Part shown: in pieces, positions 32,613 to 42,935 of the stretch | Position numbering within the stretch: the stretch's first letter is position 1 | Layout of the letters: the number at the start of each line of letters is the position of its first letter | Source of the DNA: Takakia lepidozioides | Taxonomy: Eukaryota; Streptophyta; Takakiopsida; Takakiales; Takakiaceae | Assembly (NCBI GenBank): GCA_030704615.1 | Contig: CM060731.1 | Location: 24,244,001 to 24,304,000 of the forward strand | DNA: 60,000 nucleotides | Direction: 5' to 3' | Notes under the pieces: model-generated | Told to the model about the DNA's origin: nothing | What the model saw: only the letters and a program-made list of their open reading frames with translations | The model's database searches: none | Program-made: the position numbers and the translations under genes

Positions 32613-35200
32613 GCTTATGCAAGAAGAATTGTTCAAAACTGAAGTAAAGATTAGATTGAAGACCTTCAACTGAAGGTTTTCAAGTAATTTTTTTCTGAAC
32701 AGAAGAGGAAACTACTTAGTTTAGCTGCACAGGTAGCTGAGGTCTCTCAGTCAGCAGGCAAAAGGCTGGTGGGGAGAGAGTGAAGGTACAAAACTGGTTT
32801 GATAAGAGGCTAAGTCAACCACGGAATGTGCAGCAGCAGAGGTCTAACTACCGTATGGTACAACCGTTACTTCTCCACCAGTTCCCGGGGCCCACCCTGA
32901 TATGCTCTGGAGCTTTGCTGCCAAATGTGATGTTACCATTCCAGGAAATCTTTGAGGAACGGGTGGGGAAGAAGGGTCTGTGCTGATCAACGGTGGCCTG
33001 CATTTACCAGGCAATTATGCAGGCAGGGCAGCTCTGGTTTCTGTAGCCAGGTGGTGGATCTGGTGGTTGATGGAATCAACTGGGTGCAGTGTGCAGCTCA
33101 TGGGTCCGACAAAAGAAGACAGACTCGTCTCCTCTTGATTGCAGAAAAGTTAGGCTGCATTCTCCGCTTTGCTCCATTACTTCGTTGGAAAGAGGTTTTT
33201 GAGAAGATGGGCTAGGTGAGTATCTGATTAGCATCATAGCTTTTCAATTGGGTCGCCGCGTGTCGGGTGGTGACAACAGCTTGCGTAGGTTTTGTGATGG
33301 GGAACGGGTGGGACAATCCTTGGGACCACGATGGCTGCCGCGTTCGCCATTGTCTTCAGCCAGGTTTGCTTCGTACAGTGTTTTGACTTCTGCTCCGGAG
33401 ATTCCAAATCATTCAAAAGGCAGGATGTTGTTTTGTGAATGCTTTTCTGGCTGCAGTTGTATGTAGCTTTTTCTGATTCCCGTAAAAGCTCCGAGTGTCC
33501 GTTGGCAATAACTTCGCCTAATTGCATTAGTACATCAGCAGCGCGAAGAGAACTGAGCAGCATCTCAGCTGAAGTAAGCATTGTGCTATGAGACACATAG
33601 AACTGGACAAGCCAGTTCTTATATGGCATGAAGAATAGCCGAGCACCTGGAGTCACATACATAGCACAACTTTCTAACTTCATGGAAAAGGAAAATGCGT
33701 ACGCAGTTTGTTGCACCCATTCGCCATCCAAAAGTTATGAAAGTGCCTAATGAAGCAGTATGAAGCGCACTGTGCAAGGCCCACTAGGACGGGCATGTCA
33801 CATGGCGTTGCAGTGGCCAGCCCCCATGGGTTCCTCTGGATTCACTATACTGACTTCCAACGTTTCCCTCCCCCTTATCTGTTTCGTTCTTCTGTGTGTT
33901 TGTCCATTCTTTCCAATAAACCAGACTTCTCCGTTGTCCTTTCTCAATCTTCACTCATGGGATCATGCATAGCGAGTCCTACATGAATGGGTTTACTGTC
34001 GGATATTTTTGGTCCAAGAGGTGTGGGTTTGGTACTGTAGAGAGTGAATGGGGTTAGGTTCCGGTTAGGTGGATTTATCTTCTAGAGATGAGAATTGCAC
34101 ATCAATCGTGGTATTCTATTCCTTCATGGGCCTGGCACTTTACACTCAAGTTATATTTGACTCATGAGGTTTGAAGAGCATGAGGTGTACACATCTGGTA
34201 GCCAGTGGTAAAAATACCAGGTCTGAGGTATGCACACAGTTGCTGGTTCATGTCTAATGGCAGGCTAGTTGTGGCCTATACGTCGGGGCACACATTGGCC
34301 TAACACATCTCTCCAGCATACCCAACCTGTTGATTATTTTATCAGAGCTGCCTTGTGAGCAACTGCCTGACTCCTGAGGTCTGCTATCAATTGGGACAAA
34401 GTTTTCTCTTTCCAGGTTTTGCTACTTCCCCCATTGTCAGGCTGTTTCTCAAATGTTATGCAACTGTGTCTACATCATCCCACTTTGGCAGCTGATCGTT
34501 ATACAACTGGCCAACGAAGAATTTATGTTGTGATCGATGGATGGTACATAGGGATGTAGATAGCAAGTAAGGAGGCGTTGTCTTGCAACCAGTGTTTTCC
34601 GTCCTGAACACAAACAGTATTTCTCTGGAAGAACTCTAATGTCCATTCACCTAAGGGGCAGGCTGAACCATCAACAGCAAAAAAGTTCACACCCATCCCA
34701 AACCTTCACTTCTGTCTGCTCTGCCCCTAATCTTTCTTTACAACACAACATCATGGAAAGCAGATTGTGGTGTATGTTCTACTCATCTTGCATCATTTTC
34801 TGATGTAGCTTTTGTTAGAAAAACAAAGAACTGCACTCGGCCCAGGGTTTTAACTGAAGTTAAAACCTTTTGCCCTGGCAATGGTCAAAAGGTGATTCTA
34901 GGCAAGTGGTAATTCAGGTTGGCCACTGTTTAAGCAGGTGACAACTTTCGGAAGAATGTAGGAGCCCAGATGATTGCCAACACGCCAGTTGCACACATAG
35001 TTATCTAAGAAAGAACAAGAGAGGTGAAAAAGATAGCGCTTGAATAGTTGGTGCAGGAGCTCCTTCACTCAAAACACTTGACATTTGCAGCATCTCCATG
35101 CAGGTCACTCTCATTGAAATATGTCCTACTGGGCGGGGTGGCAGACAGCACAACGCATTTGTTGGGGTGAGCTTGATTTGCTGGAACAGACCCTAACCCC
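32613..35200. other. Gene-poor stretch with one unassigned frame and one SINE-like head
   Basis: A plus-strand box A (gtagccagtggtaa) and box B (ctggttcatgtcta) lie at about 34199-34255. A minus-strand frame of 165 codons at 33234-33731 is described separately. Otherwise nothing is recognised. Confidence 0.35.
33234..33731 (-). CDS. Unrecognised 165-codon frame, possible gene fragment
   Basis: The longest frame in this gene-poor region. Its first two thirds look protein-like, with a run such as LFFMPYKNWLVQFYVSHS followed by an amphipathic stretch (MLLSSLRAADVLMQLGEV). The last third is low in hydrophobic order and rich in Pro, His and Thr. I see no start context, exon partner or known domain. 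It may be a fragment of a retroposed gene, or chance. Confidence 0.2.
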   Translation of the reverse strand: MDGEWVQQTAYAFSFSMKLESCAMYVTPGARLFFMPYKNWLVQFYVSHSTMLTSAEMLLSSLRAADVLMQLGEVIANGHSELLRESEKATYNCSQKSIHKTTSCLLNDLESPEQKSKHCTKQTWLKTMANAAAIVVPRIVPPVPHHKTYASCCHHPTRGDPIEKL

Positions 35201-35207
35201 CTCTCTG

Positions 35208-35223
35208 CCCCCCCCCCCCCCCC
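35208..35223. repeat. (C)16 homopolymer
   Basis: Sixteen consecutive cytosines following ctctctg; a likely replication- and sequencing-unstable site. Confidence 0.95.
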
Positions 35224-35659
35224 AATCCTAACTTGGTTTTGTCCTGGAGCTATCACCCTCAATGGATTTAGGCAGATTGGCCCTTTAGCCTTTAAGTAAG
35301 GGCAATATGAAAAACTGCCCTTCAAAAACAGAGGTGGGTTTAGGTCCACATGGAAGGGTTTTATTTTTATGGGTCCTTCAAAGCAGCCGTGTGCAATTTG
35401 CTGACTGGTCTCCAGTCTCCAGTGTTTGCTTTGCCATTTTTCCGAAATCACCACAGGGCCACATGGAAATTGTACCCAGTTCTCTTCAATGTGGGAACCT
35501 TGTTGGAGTCTAGGACAGACGAGAGGTTAGCAAAGGCTCTTTTATGCTTTAGTGAGAAGCTAGACAGAATGGACAAAAAGATTGATTAAAAGTTTGAGGG
35601 GATGAATGAAAAGATTGACGGAGTCTGCTGACTAAAACCCTCCCCCGTGATCAATTCGA

Positions 35660-36010
35660 ACGTTTGCGAGGCTTGCCGCGATCAGGTTTTGTGCGCACGT
35701 TGAATGGTGGGCCAATATCATGGGGTCCCGCAACTAAGGATACACAGCAGGGAGCACCATTGAAGCTGAGTACGTCGCTGCTCATCTAGCGACACATGAG
35801 ATCATTTGGACACGCCGACTGCTAGGTGATCTCAACTATGATCAGATGCGACCAACACTACTTTGGTCTGACAACCAGGCCGCTATCAGGCTTGTTCGAA
35901 ATCCAGAATTTCATTGCCGAACAAAGCATATTGATGTGAAGTATCACATCATCCGGGAGGCCCATGTCACATGTCGTATTAGTGTTAGCATCAAAGAGGG
36001 ACAGTTAGAC
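35660..36010 (+). pseudogene. Ty1/copia RNase H fragment
   Basis: Reads (across small indels) FVRTLNGGPISWGS, then STIEAEYVAAHLATHEIIW, RRLLGDL, LLWSDNQAAIRLVRNPEF and RTKHIDVKYHIIREA. These are the standard C-terminal landmarks of copia polyproteins (STTEAEY, DNQ, RTKHID). The start of the domain is frameshifted and the fragment ends near 36010 with no flanking gag or RT. Confidence 0.8.
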
Positions 36011-36399
36011 CGTTTTTTTAGCTTTTTTCTGGCGATCTTGGCTATTCCATGACTGTGTCACGCCTCCACTCGGGAGAGCATAGTAGTTTTGATCAAACCA
36101 ATAGGGGTAGCTTTAGCTGTTTGGAGCATTTAAATTGTTATGAATTGGTATAATATGGAGACAAGTTTGCTGACCTAAAAGTTTGTCTCCAAAGGATGTG
36201 TTGTGACGTTCCGATCCCTCTTCAAATAGATGAATTTCTTCAAGATTGCTCGACGGATATCACTAACAACCGCAGATGTCGAGCTCAAGCTCCTGTCCTA
36301 CTCACATATAAGAATTTGAAAGTTAGCAAGACTATCTTATTCACTACTATACATGCAGCTACTCAGCAAACTTGTAAATGAGATTTGCAACTAAAGTGG

Positions 36400-37990
36400 T
36401 AATACATGAGCAAGAAGATGAATGAGCTGTTACATGCACACGAAATATCTCATGAGATGCCCCCGACAGCCCTGAGCAAAATGGAGTCTTTGAGAGAGAC
36501 AATCGTACTATTGTTGAGAGTGCTCGTAGTATTGTCCTGCTACCCAATCGTTTTGATTGAGGTTGTTGGCTTGCATATATGCATCAATGGTGCGGTGTTT
36601 TAGCCGGCATTGAATTGCAATTCTTGGAAAAAACCGTAAACACAATAATGTATGTCTTGAATCGGTCTAGTATCAAAACACTTGAAGGAAAAACTCCACT
36701 GGAAACGTGGACAAAAAGTGAAACCTACAGTGTCACATTTACGCGTGTTTGGTTGTGATGCCTACAAGTATGTACTAAAAACTCTGAGGAAGAAGTTAGA
36801 CTATAAGAGCACGAGATGAAAGTAAGGCCTATAGACTTTGAGACATAGAAGGAAAAAATGTTGTCATCAACAAGGATGTGCTATTCAACAAAGTTTTATC
36901 TGTCAAGAGACCAGAGTGTGATGCTTAAGTGTAAGGTCGGATAATTTTTACTTGAAGTGAGCAACATATCATTCTATGTATTGGAGTACTCATCAGCTTT
37001 AAAGAAAAGACAAATTATTAATCATCATGTCACCATTAAAGAATGAAGACACGGTGATGACCAAGCTGGTGATGACCAAACTGATGATCAAGACGCGAAC
37101 CAAGCTATAATAGGAGAAGAGATACATGATGATGAGGGTAGCTACTACTCGTGGTCGCGTCGCTCGAAAGGCCTCTAGGCTGCTAGCCTGTGGCGTCACT
37201 GTCCTGCAGCAACCCCCTAAAGGATCACCTAAAAAAAAGGACATTTTTTTTTTGGGTTCCGTGTCTTTTTTTAGGGTCGTTGCTACGCCTGGTCGCATTG
37301 CTCGAAAGTACTTAGTCATTGAATCAAGTACCCATAATATGGTGCAGTTGAAAGCAAACTTGCATAATAAATATTCCTACAGTGGTGTGCATGCTTGACA
37401 ACCAATGATAGTTTGGGCAAGAAGACTTATGGCCAATAAGACTTATGGCCAATATTGGTTTTCCACGGCTTAGAAGGATTTCAATGACAATCAAGGATAC
37501 ATAAGACTTGTGGGTGAATGCAAGGTTGACTAGTCTAAAACGGACGTTACCGGCACAATTTTAGATGAGTGCAATTGATGGTGTCATCAATTGAATTAAC
37601 TCATTAAAACCAGCAAATATATATGTCGTTGGATTCCTAGCTTCAATATGTACCCATAACAACTCTCCAATCATGAATCCGATAAGAAATGACTCTGCTA
37701 TGTTTTGAACACTGTCATTATGGACTGTTCCCGCAGTGAATGGAATTATAATGGACTCAAGTTCTCCTATGTGCCATTGGTGAATTCCATTGAAATTTGG
37801 ACTTAAGGACTTGAGTTTCACGGACAAACCAAATATTGATGTGCAATATCACATCGTTAAGGAGCATCAGCAAAATGGTGCCATAAATATTCAATATATC
37901 ACTACTTATGCTCAAGTTGTAGACATTTTGACCAAGGCTTTTGAACTAGAATAGTTCAAGCAGCTGCGTGGTTCACTTACTTTAGTGCCT
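36400..37990 (+). pseudogene. Degraded Ty1/copia element: integrase and RNase H end
   Basis: Frames joined by indels give PDSPEQNGVFERDNRTIVE and SARSI (36460-36535), the integrase core end with its catalytic Glu. Next come VLNRSSIKTLEGKTPLETW (about 36655-36710), HLRVFGCDAYKYV (about 36735-36775), and later RTxCYSTK-like debris to 36925. The middle (RT) is missing or replaced. The final piece at 37826-37960 reads NIDVQYHIVKEHQQNGAI and TTYAQVVDILTKAFE, the RNase H tail. Several frameshifts and stops. It lies head to tail with the RNase H fragment at 35.7 kb. Confidence 0.75.
37226..37276. repeat. Short inverted repeat (hairpin)
   Basis: cctaaaaaaaaggaca and tgtctttttttagg are complementary arms around a T-rich loop. 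It is bracketed by the direct repeat gtcgcgtcgctcgaaag (37152-37168) and gtcgcattgctcgaaag (37292-37308). This could be a small insertion inside the copia remnant. Confidence 0.45.
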
Positions 37991-38852
37991 CAAAGTGTCG
38001 TGAGTGGGAGTGTGAATGAAAGATAGTACGCTTTGAATATGAGTGGTAAAATGAGTGGGAGTATTGGAGTATTGGGAGTCTTAGGCGGTAGTTATAGTTT
38101 GGCACATAGATAGACATGACATACAACTAAAATGACTTATCTATTACACTACATAGTTTGATTGGACTAGCTAGATGTGACAGACAGGCGCTGGAATGAC
38201 TTCCCTATTATGCCAACTAGTTTGATTGGAGACAACTAGGATGCTACCTGGTCACCGGGCTTGATGGTATTGTAAAGAACGTAACCTGGCTTAACAGTGT
38301 GTGTATGGAGATAGATGCCTGCCATAACTGTAGTCTGCATACATTTTTGCTTTTGTAGGGAGCACCCATGTGGGTTTTAGATGCAAGCTTGCATATGAAG
38401 ACCTTTTATAAGTAAAGTTGACAGACAATGTTCTTTTATATTTTTCTTGTATGAACTCTATGTAATTGCACTGTTTTACAGAAATACTTATAAGTGGATT
38501 AGCTGGTGCGAACAAAGATTTGTAGATGCTATAATACTCATCGAAGTATTAATCTTGATGCATATACACATTCACGTATCTTAGTAGGTCTTCTAATAGG
38601 CACGTCATCTAGAGAAAAGTAACTACTGTTTCTTTTTTGAAATTTTTTAGGAGAAAGGGGAGGAAGTAATGACTTGAATCTTAAACTACGACATTATACA
38701 TCATGTATCTTAAACAGTTGAAACATAATACATCGTATGGAGAACTTAGAACGACTAGAGTTGTGTATGTAAGTTGAGCAGCTCGAAAGTTTCAAAAGTG
38801 AGGAGTTCCAAAAATTAACGTAGATTGTCGCAGTCTATAGCAACTTCTTTGC
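37991..38852. other. Non-coding, possibly copia 3' LTR debris
   Basis: Contains imperfect repeats around gactagctagatgtgacagac and gatatacta-like AT-rich DNA. No gene is seen. Confidence 0.3.
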
Positions 38853-38921
38853 CGCCATTGCCGGGGATCGAACCCGGGTCACAATGACAGGCGAGAATGC
38901 TTACCACTGTACTGCAACGAC
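38853..38921 (-). tRNA. tRNA-Asp(GUC)-like, probably a pseudogene
   Basis: The minus strand begins gtcgttgcagtacagtggta and ends ggttcgatccccggcaatgg plus cg. Acceptor arms pair over 7 bp with two G-U pairs, the TpsiC arm is perfect, and the anticodon region reads cgcctGTCatt, as in plant nuclear tRNA-Asp. The 3' strand of the anticodon stem is shortened: the molecule is 69 nt where about 72 are expected, so that stem cannot pair. A mismatch is also likely in the D stem. It is probably a decayed copy. Confidence 0.7.
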
Positions 38922-39370
38922 TTTCTCCTCACTAGTGCACGGAAAATATTATATATCCTAAATAAGGGGATAACTTGAAGGCGAAATTGCTGTAGAAAGA
39001 AATTTGAAGGGATGAGGGCTCAGTCAAAGTCCACATTGAAAGGGTCACTCAACAGGATACTCATCGCCCATACACACAGCCTCTCCTCATTATGTATACC
39101 TATATGACCAATTCATACAACAGAATATTTCGCAATACTGTATCGAGGTAATTTCTTGGCCCACCAAGCCACGGTCCTTGTTTCCACATATTCCCTCGAG
39201 CCATTTCAGCCGTTACAAGTCTCATCCATAGTGGAGTCCTTCATTTATCACGGGCTGCCAGTTTATCGAAAATTACCGACGAATGAGGTGCAAAGTTCTC
39301 GTCCTATGTATTTGTACGACAAACCAGGTACGTAGATAGTATGTAGATACTAGGTACTATCTAGGTACAT
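38922..39370. other. Intergenic stretch downstream of the tRNA-like gene
   Basis: No coding signal is visible. The phrase gtacgtagatagtatgtagatactaggtac near 39330-39366 is a cluster of short direct and inverted repeats. Confidence 0.35.
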
Positions 39371-39375
39371 ACGGA

Positions 39376-39381
39376 CACGTG
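39376..39381 (+). promoter_or_regulatory. Distal G-box (CACGTG) upstream of the HVA22-like gene
   Basis: The context ggacacgtgtcgcg is a palindromic G-box about 890 bases before the ATG at 40272. Confidence 0.4.
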
Positions 39382-39874
39382 TCGCGTAGAAAGGCAGAGT
39401 TTACATAGCCCACCGGTATGTCTCATGTGCCTGTGAGGGACATGACATGAAATATACGTGGGGACGTGAGAACTGGTCGGACTCCCACCACCTTTTCGAC
39501 AAATAACACAAAAACTGTTTCCCTGGGGCCCAACTTACTATAATTAAGGGGCCTGATTTGTGAGCTGTCGCTCCCAGGTGTTTGCCTTTCTAAAAACAAA
39601 CACAAAGAAAAAAAGAAAAGAAAAGAGAAAAACTTACTTTATGTCAGAAAACTTACCAATTAAGTTTTATTTGTCTATTTGTGATGACTCGGAAAGGGCA
39701 GGGCCGTGAAATTACTGGAGGACTAAATTTAAAATTGAAGTAAAAACAAAACAATATGGAGGGAAAATTTTAAAACTGAACCCCGTTAGTACGAAAAGTT
39801 AGTTCAATTCATATTAAATGTTTTCGAATACGGAAATCACGAGTACACAGCGGATCCAAGGTGAGTGCGTGACA

Positions 39875-39882
39875 CACGTGGC
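39875..39882 (+). promoter_or_regulatory. ABRE/G-box (CACGTGGC) upstream of the HVA22-like gene
   Basis: acacacgtggcggg matches the ABA-response element core ACGTGGC, about 390 bases before the ATG. Barley HVA22 is a classic ABA-induced gene with ABREs, which supports function here by analogy. Confidence 0.6.
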
Positions 39883-39948
39883 GGGCATCGAGGCAAGACA
39901 AGCTGCATGAAGCTATCTGATCGGAGGGCTGTGGAGCGCGCGATGCGA

Positions 39949-39956
39949 CACGTGGC
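39949..39956 (+). promoter_or_regulatory. Second ABRE/G-box (CACGTGGC)
   Basis: gcgacacgtggcggt, 74 bases downstream of the first ABRE and in the same orientation. ABA response usually needs at least two elements or an ABRE plus a coupling element, so the pair is meaningful. Confidence 0.6.
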
Positions 39957-40271
39957 GGTACGGTGGGAGAGGAGAGTGGGATTGGAGAGGGGCATCATCG
40001 TCTCCTTGGTGGTGGAGCGTGTTGAGGTTTCATGGTGGCAGAGAAGAGAGGGCCAGGGATATAACTTAAGGTCGAGGTGGAGGTTGAGGTCGAGCGAGGC
40101 TGAGAGGGATTGGAGGTTGGATATTGAGTCTTGCGTGGGGCCGGCGGGGCAGCTGAAATTTTCTTTGGAGAAACGGGGCTGCAAAAGTGAGGTCGGTAAA
40201 GCGGAGGATCTCAAGTAGGCACAAGAGAGGCGGGAGAAGACGGTTGAACAAGCTTGGATTTTGAGAGGACA

Positions 40272-41260
40272 ATGGCGTTGGTGTGGGGTTTAGTGACGCG
40301 CCTCAGCACACTGGCCGGGTATGGATTCTCTTTGCCTCAGATCGTCTTGCATACAGTGAACTGTGGCTGGTAGGTAGGTTAGTGATGTGGGGGAGGCACC
40401 CAGAGTAGGAGGGAGAAGGTGAAAGAGTGGCTTCGATAGTTCTTCGTTCATTTCTTATCCACAACAGGTTCACTCCCCCGCCTCGGCCCCCTTGCATTAC
40501 CAGGGTATGGGGATTTGCTCATTCACTTGGAGCGTTCGCATCTCTGTCTCTTTCGCTGGCTATTAGTAGTTTTTTTTTTTTAAAGTTATTTCCACGTCTT
40601 CTCTCCTTCGGCAACGAGAAAGAATCAGTTTCAATATATGTGGAGGACCACAGAGTGATTGATATGTGATATGCTTAGGCAAGTTCGGGGATGGGGTAAA
40701 AGTTGACGAATGGTTCAGCTTCCAAATCCTTTTTTGACAGTTATGAAGTATTGGCATAGTACCCCTGACACGATGGAGACTCTGAAGCTCACTTGTATAC
40801 TCAGTTGCCTGTTGAAGTTTGGACCAGTCAAGTTACTCATTGGAATGGGAAGGTTGGGATTGGGGTAAAGAACATGAAACGGAGGAGTGGCTTGCTCTTC
40901 GATGAGTTGAAACGTAAGCGTGTAGCACACGCCTAAAAACTGTTGTTTTGAAGTTCAACACTATGCAACTGCACGTGGAGGGGCTGGCGGGAATGAGCTC
41001 GGTCAAGAATGGTTCAGCTATGAACTTTCTTTTCTCAGTCTGAAGGGCATAGTTTTAGTCACCTTGTTGTCAAGTTGAATGACTTTCTGGTGAAGATGGA
41101 CACTTACATTCTTCTAATATGCCATGGGAGTTCAAGTGGTTTCTAATGGTTGTCCTGTTGGATATTATTGTCTGCAGGCCCGCAGTGATGCTAGTGTACC
41201 CTTTGTAAGTTCTCTGCCTACCCCTTGGTGGGCGATTCTTTTTCCTCTTTGCTCTCTCTC

Positions 41261-41307
<47 letters not shown>

Positions 41308-42935
41308 TTCCTCTATCAGCCCCTGACAGAGGTAGGTTCTGTCCCTTTTGTTCCCGCTCAAACTGGGCGCGGGGTCAATGGCCACAAGGCTATGGCAAAC
41401 AACGACTTATGAGTACAATCTCTCACATTCCTGACTATTGGAAAGATAGAATTTTTATGTGGTATCTTTCCTGAATAATAACTTTATATGGCCAGTTGCA
41501 GAGTGCTTGTTTCTATCCACAATAGTACATGCTATTCTGCACATCTTAGTTTGGACACTGTTCGAACCATCATCGAAGGATTGAAACTGATTGGGAGGAT
41601 TTGACTTGGCAGGTATGCATCCATCAAAGCCATAGAGAGTCCTTTCAAGGAAGATGACCAGCAATGGCTAACATATTGGGTGCTTTACTCCCTTGTGGCC
41701 CTTTTGGAGCTTTCCCTTTCGGCTTTGTTTGAATGGTAAGCTTTTTCTCTTACAAGCTAGATGTATTTGAGTTAGATGACCACTGGCCAACTGGATAATC
41801 TTCTATTTTTAGCCCTTCTTTCTTGACACTATGGTCTCACATAGCTGTGCTCCCCGGCTTGTGAGATGTTGGACTTCAGTAAGTTTTGTTTTCAGTGCTT
41901 GGACCAGCTGCTGCGCCTCGTCAATCTTTACTTTGCTCTTGTCAACCTCTCTGCGAGCTTCAAATCCATGGTCCTTCATGAAGCCTTCCTTTGTGACACC
42001 TTCATCTAATGTGGAAGCTACTGCTTCCAGCTTGGATGTTAATTTCCCTTTTGTACTCGAGAGCGCTGCTGAGACCTCTCCCAGCTGTTTCCAAACACTG
42101 TCCATGGCATTTGACATAACTTCAAGGCAGTTATTTGAATGCAGTAGCTCAGCCACAGCAGTCTTGTTCCACAATTCACGTACTCTGCTTTGTGGAGAAA
42201 TAACTGCATGGAGAACGATGTTCATTATGTGAGACAAGTTGTCAGGTGTCTGCAGCCATGAGAGACCAACCCTAAGGGTGTCAGCATGTTGATGGATCTA
42301 AATGGAATTGGTGTGGCTGATAACACAGGATTCCATTGTGGTCTACAATCAAGTTGGCACTGGCAGCCTGGTTGGTGTTGCCTCAGTTCCAGGGTGGGAC
42401 ACTTGTGTATGAGCGGTATGTGAGACCTGTTTTCTACAAGGTACAGCCTTATGTTGATCAAAGGTTGTCTGAGGGCCATTGGAAGGCTTTACAAATGATG
42501 AGCCCCGATTCGCGCGCATCATTAGCACAATTCATCCATGAAAATGGTCACGATGCCTTCTCGAATATGATTTCTGCGGTAAATATTCATAAGTGTTTCT
42601 CTCTGTATATATGCAGATTCCTGTCTGTTTCTTCTAATGAGGTGGGATTGTGCAAGGAAAGTTCATATTCTAATTCTCTCAGCACTCGGCTTTGTTGGAT
42701 GAAGTACCTGGTGTAGGTTGACACTCAGGAACAGGTTGAAAGGTGCCTTGGTACCTATGGCATGAGTTGTTTTGGTTGGATACAGTAGATGGCTTCTGCT
42801 CAGGGAAGTAGTGTGAATAGAGTTGTTATAGTCATACCAGTTATTCATTACTGTGCAGTAGTGTGGCGGTGACATGTTGGATTTTCTTTCATGCAGGCAA
42901 ACAGTGCTGCATCCCGGTCTCGACCAAGTTACTAA
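40272..42935 (+). CDS. HVA22: HVA22/REEP family protein (TB2/DP1/HVA22), five exons, 161 aa
   Basis: Exons: 40272-40318, 41178-41204, 41613-41735, 42329-42578 and 42897-42935. All introns are GT-AG, phases agree, total 486 nt with the stop. The protein starts [16 protein letters not shown], then [51 protein letters not shown] and YERYVRPVF. This is the TB2/DP1/HVA22 domain with its hydrophobic hairpins, and [15 protein letters not shown] follows as in plant HVA22a-type proteins. The short C terminus is [13 protein letters not shown]. These proteins shape tubular ER, and many plant members are induced by ABA and stress. Exon 2 is only 27 nt. Intron 2 carries a (CT)n tract and a LINE tail; intron 3 carries an antisense DUF1664-like frame. 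ABRE motifs lie about 315-400 bp upstream. Confidence 0.93.
41250..41305. repeat. (CT)n microsatellite in HVA22 intron 2
   Basis: Interrupted, then pure CT repeats immediately before the LINE-tail target-site duplication. Confidence 0.93.
41299..41312 (+). repeat. LINE tail target-site duplication, 5' side
   Basis: tctctcacattcct, identical to 41419-41432. Confidence 0.85.
41313..41418 (+). mobile_element. LINE copy 3: 106-bp 3'-end fragment in HVA22 intron 2
   Basis: From tcagcccctgacagagg to cttatgagtacaa it matches the last ~100 bases of the two LINE copies in the PLL introns (in the opposite orientation on the + strand). It includes the coding end for [11 protein letters not shown] 14-bp target-site duplication flanks it. 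It lies in the sense direction of HVA22. Confidence 0.9.
41419..41432 (+). repeat. LINE tail target-site duplication, 3' side
   Basis: tctctcacattcct, identical to 41299-41312. Confidence 0.85.
41809..42237 (-). pseudogene. DUF1664-like coiled-coil fragment, antisense in HVA22 intron 3
   Basis: A 142-codon minus-strand frame with no ATG at its 5' end (it begins at a TTG). The central part [54 protein letters not shown] and RGAQLCE resembles the plant DUF1664 family, whose members have the pattern (L..VS.AL..TK..L...L......LDE ... L..K...... G...LC). It is predicted to be alpha-helical coiled coil. It fills most of the 593-bp intron, has no N-terminal membrane segment of the family, and no partner exon nearby. 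It is probably a retrocopy or captured gene fragment, although a nested antisense exon cannot be excluded. Confidence 0.5.

Noticed and set aside
35065-35454. 129-codon minus ORF across the poly-C tract
   Set aside because: Contains a Gly run from the (C)16 homopolymer and no domain.
39837-40218. Overlapping 117-125 codon ORFs on both strands before HVA22
   Set aside because: Arg/Ser-rich frames caused by base composition of the promoter/leader; no domain, and ABRE motifs lie within.
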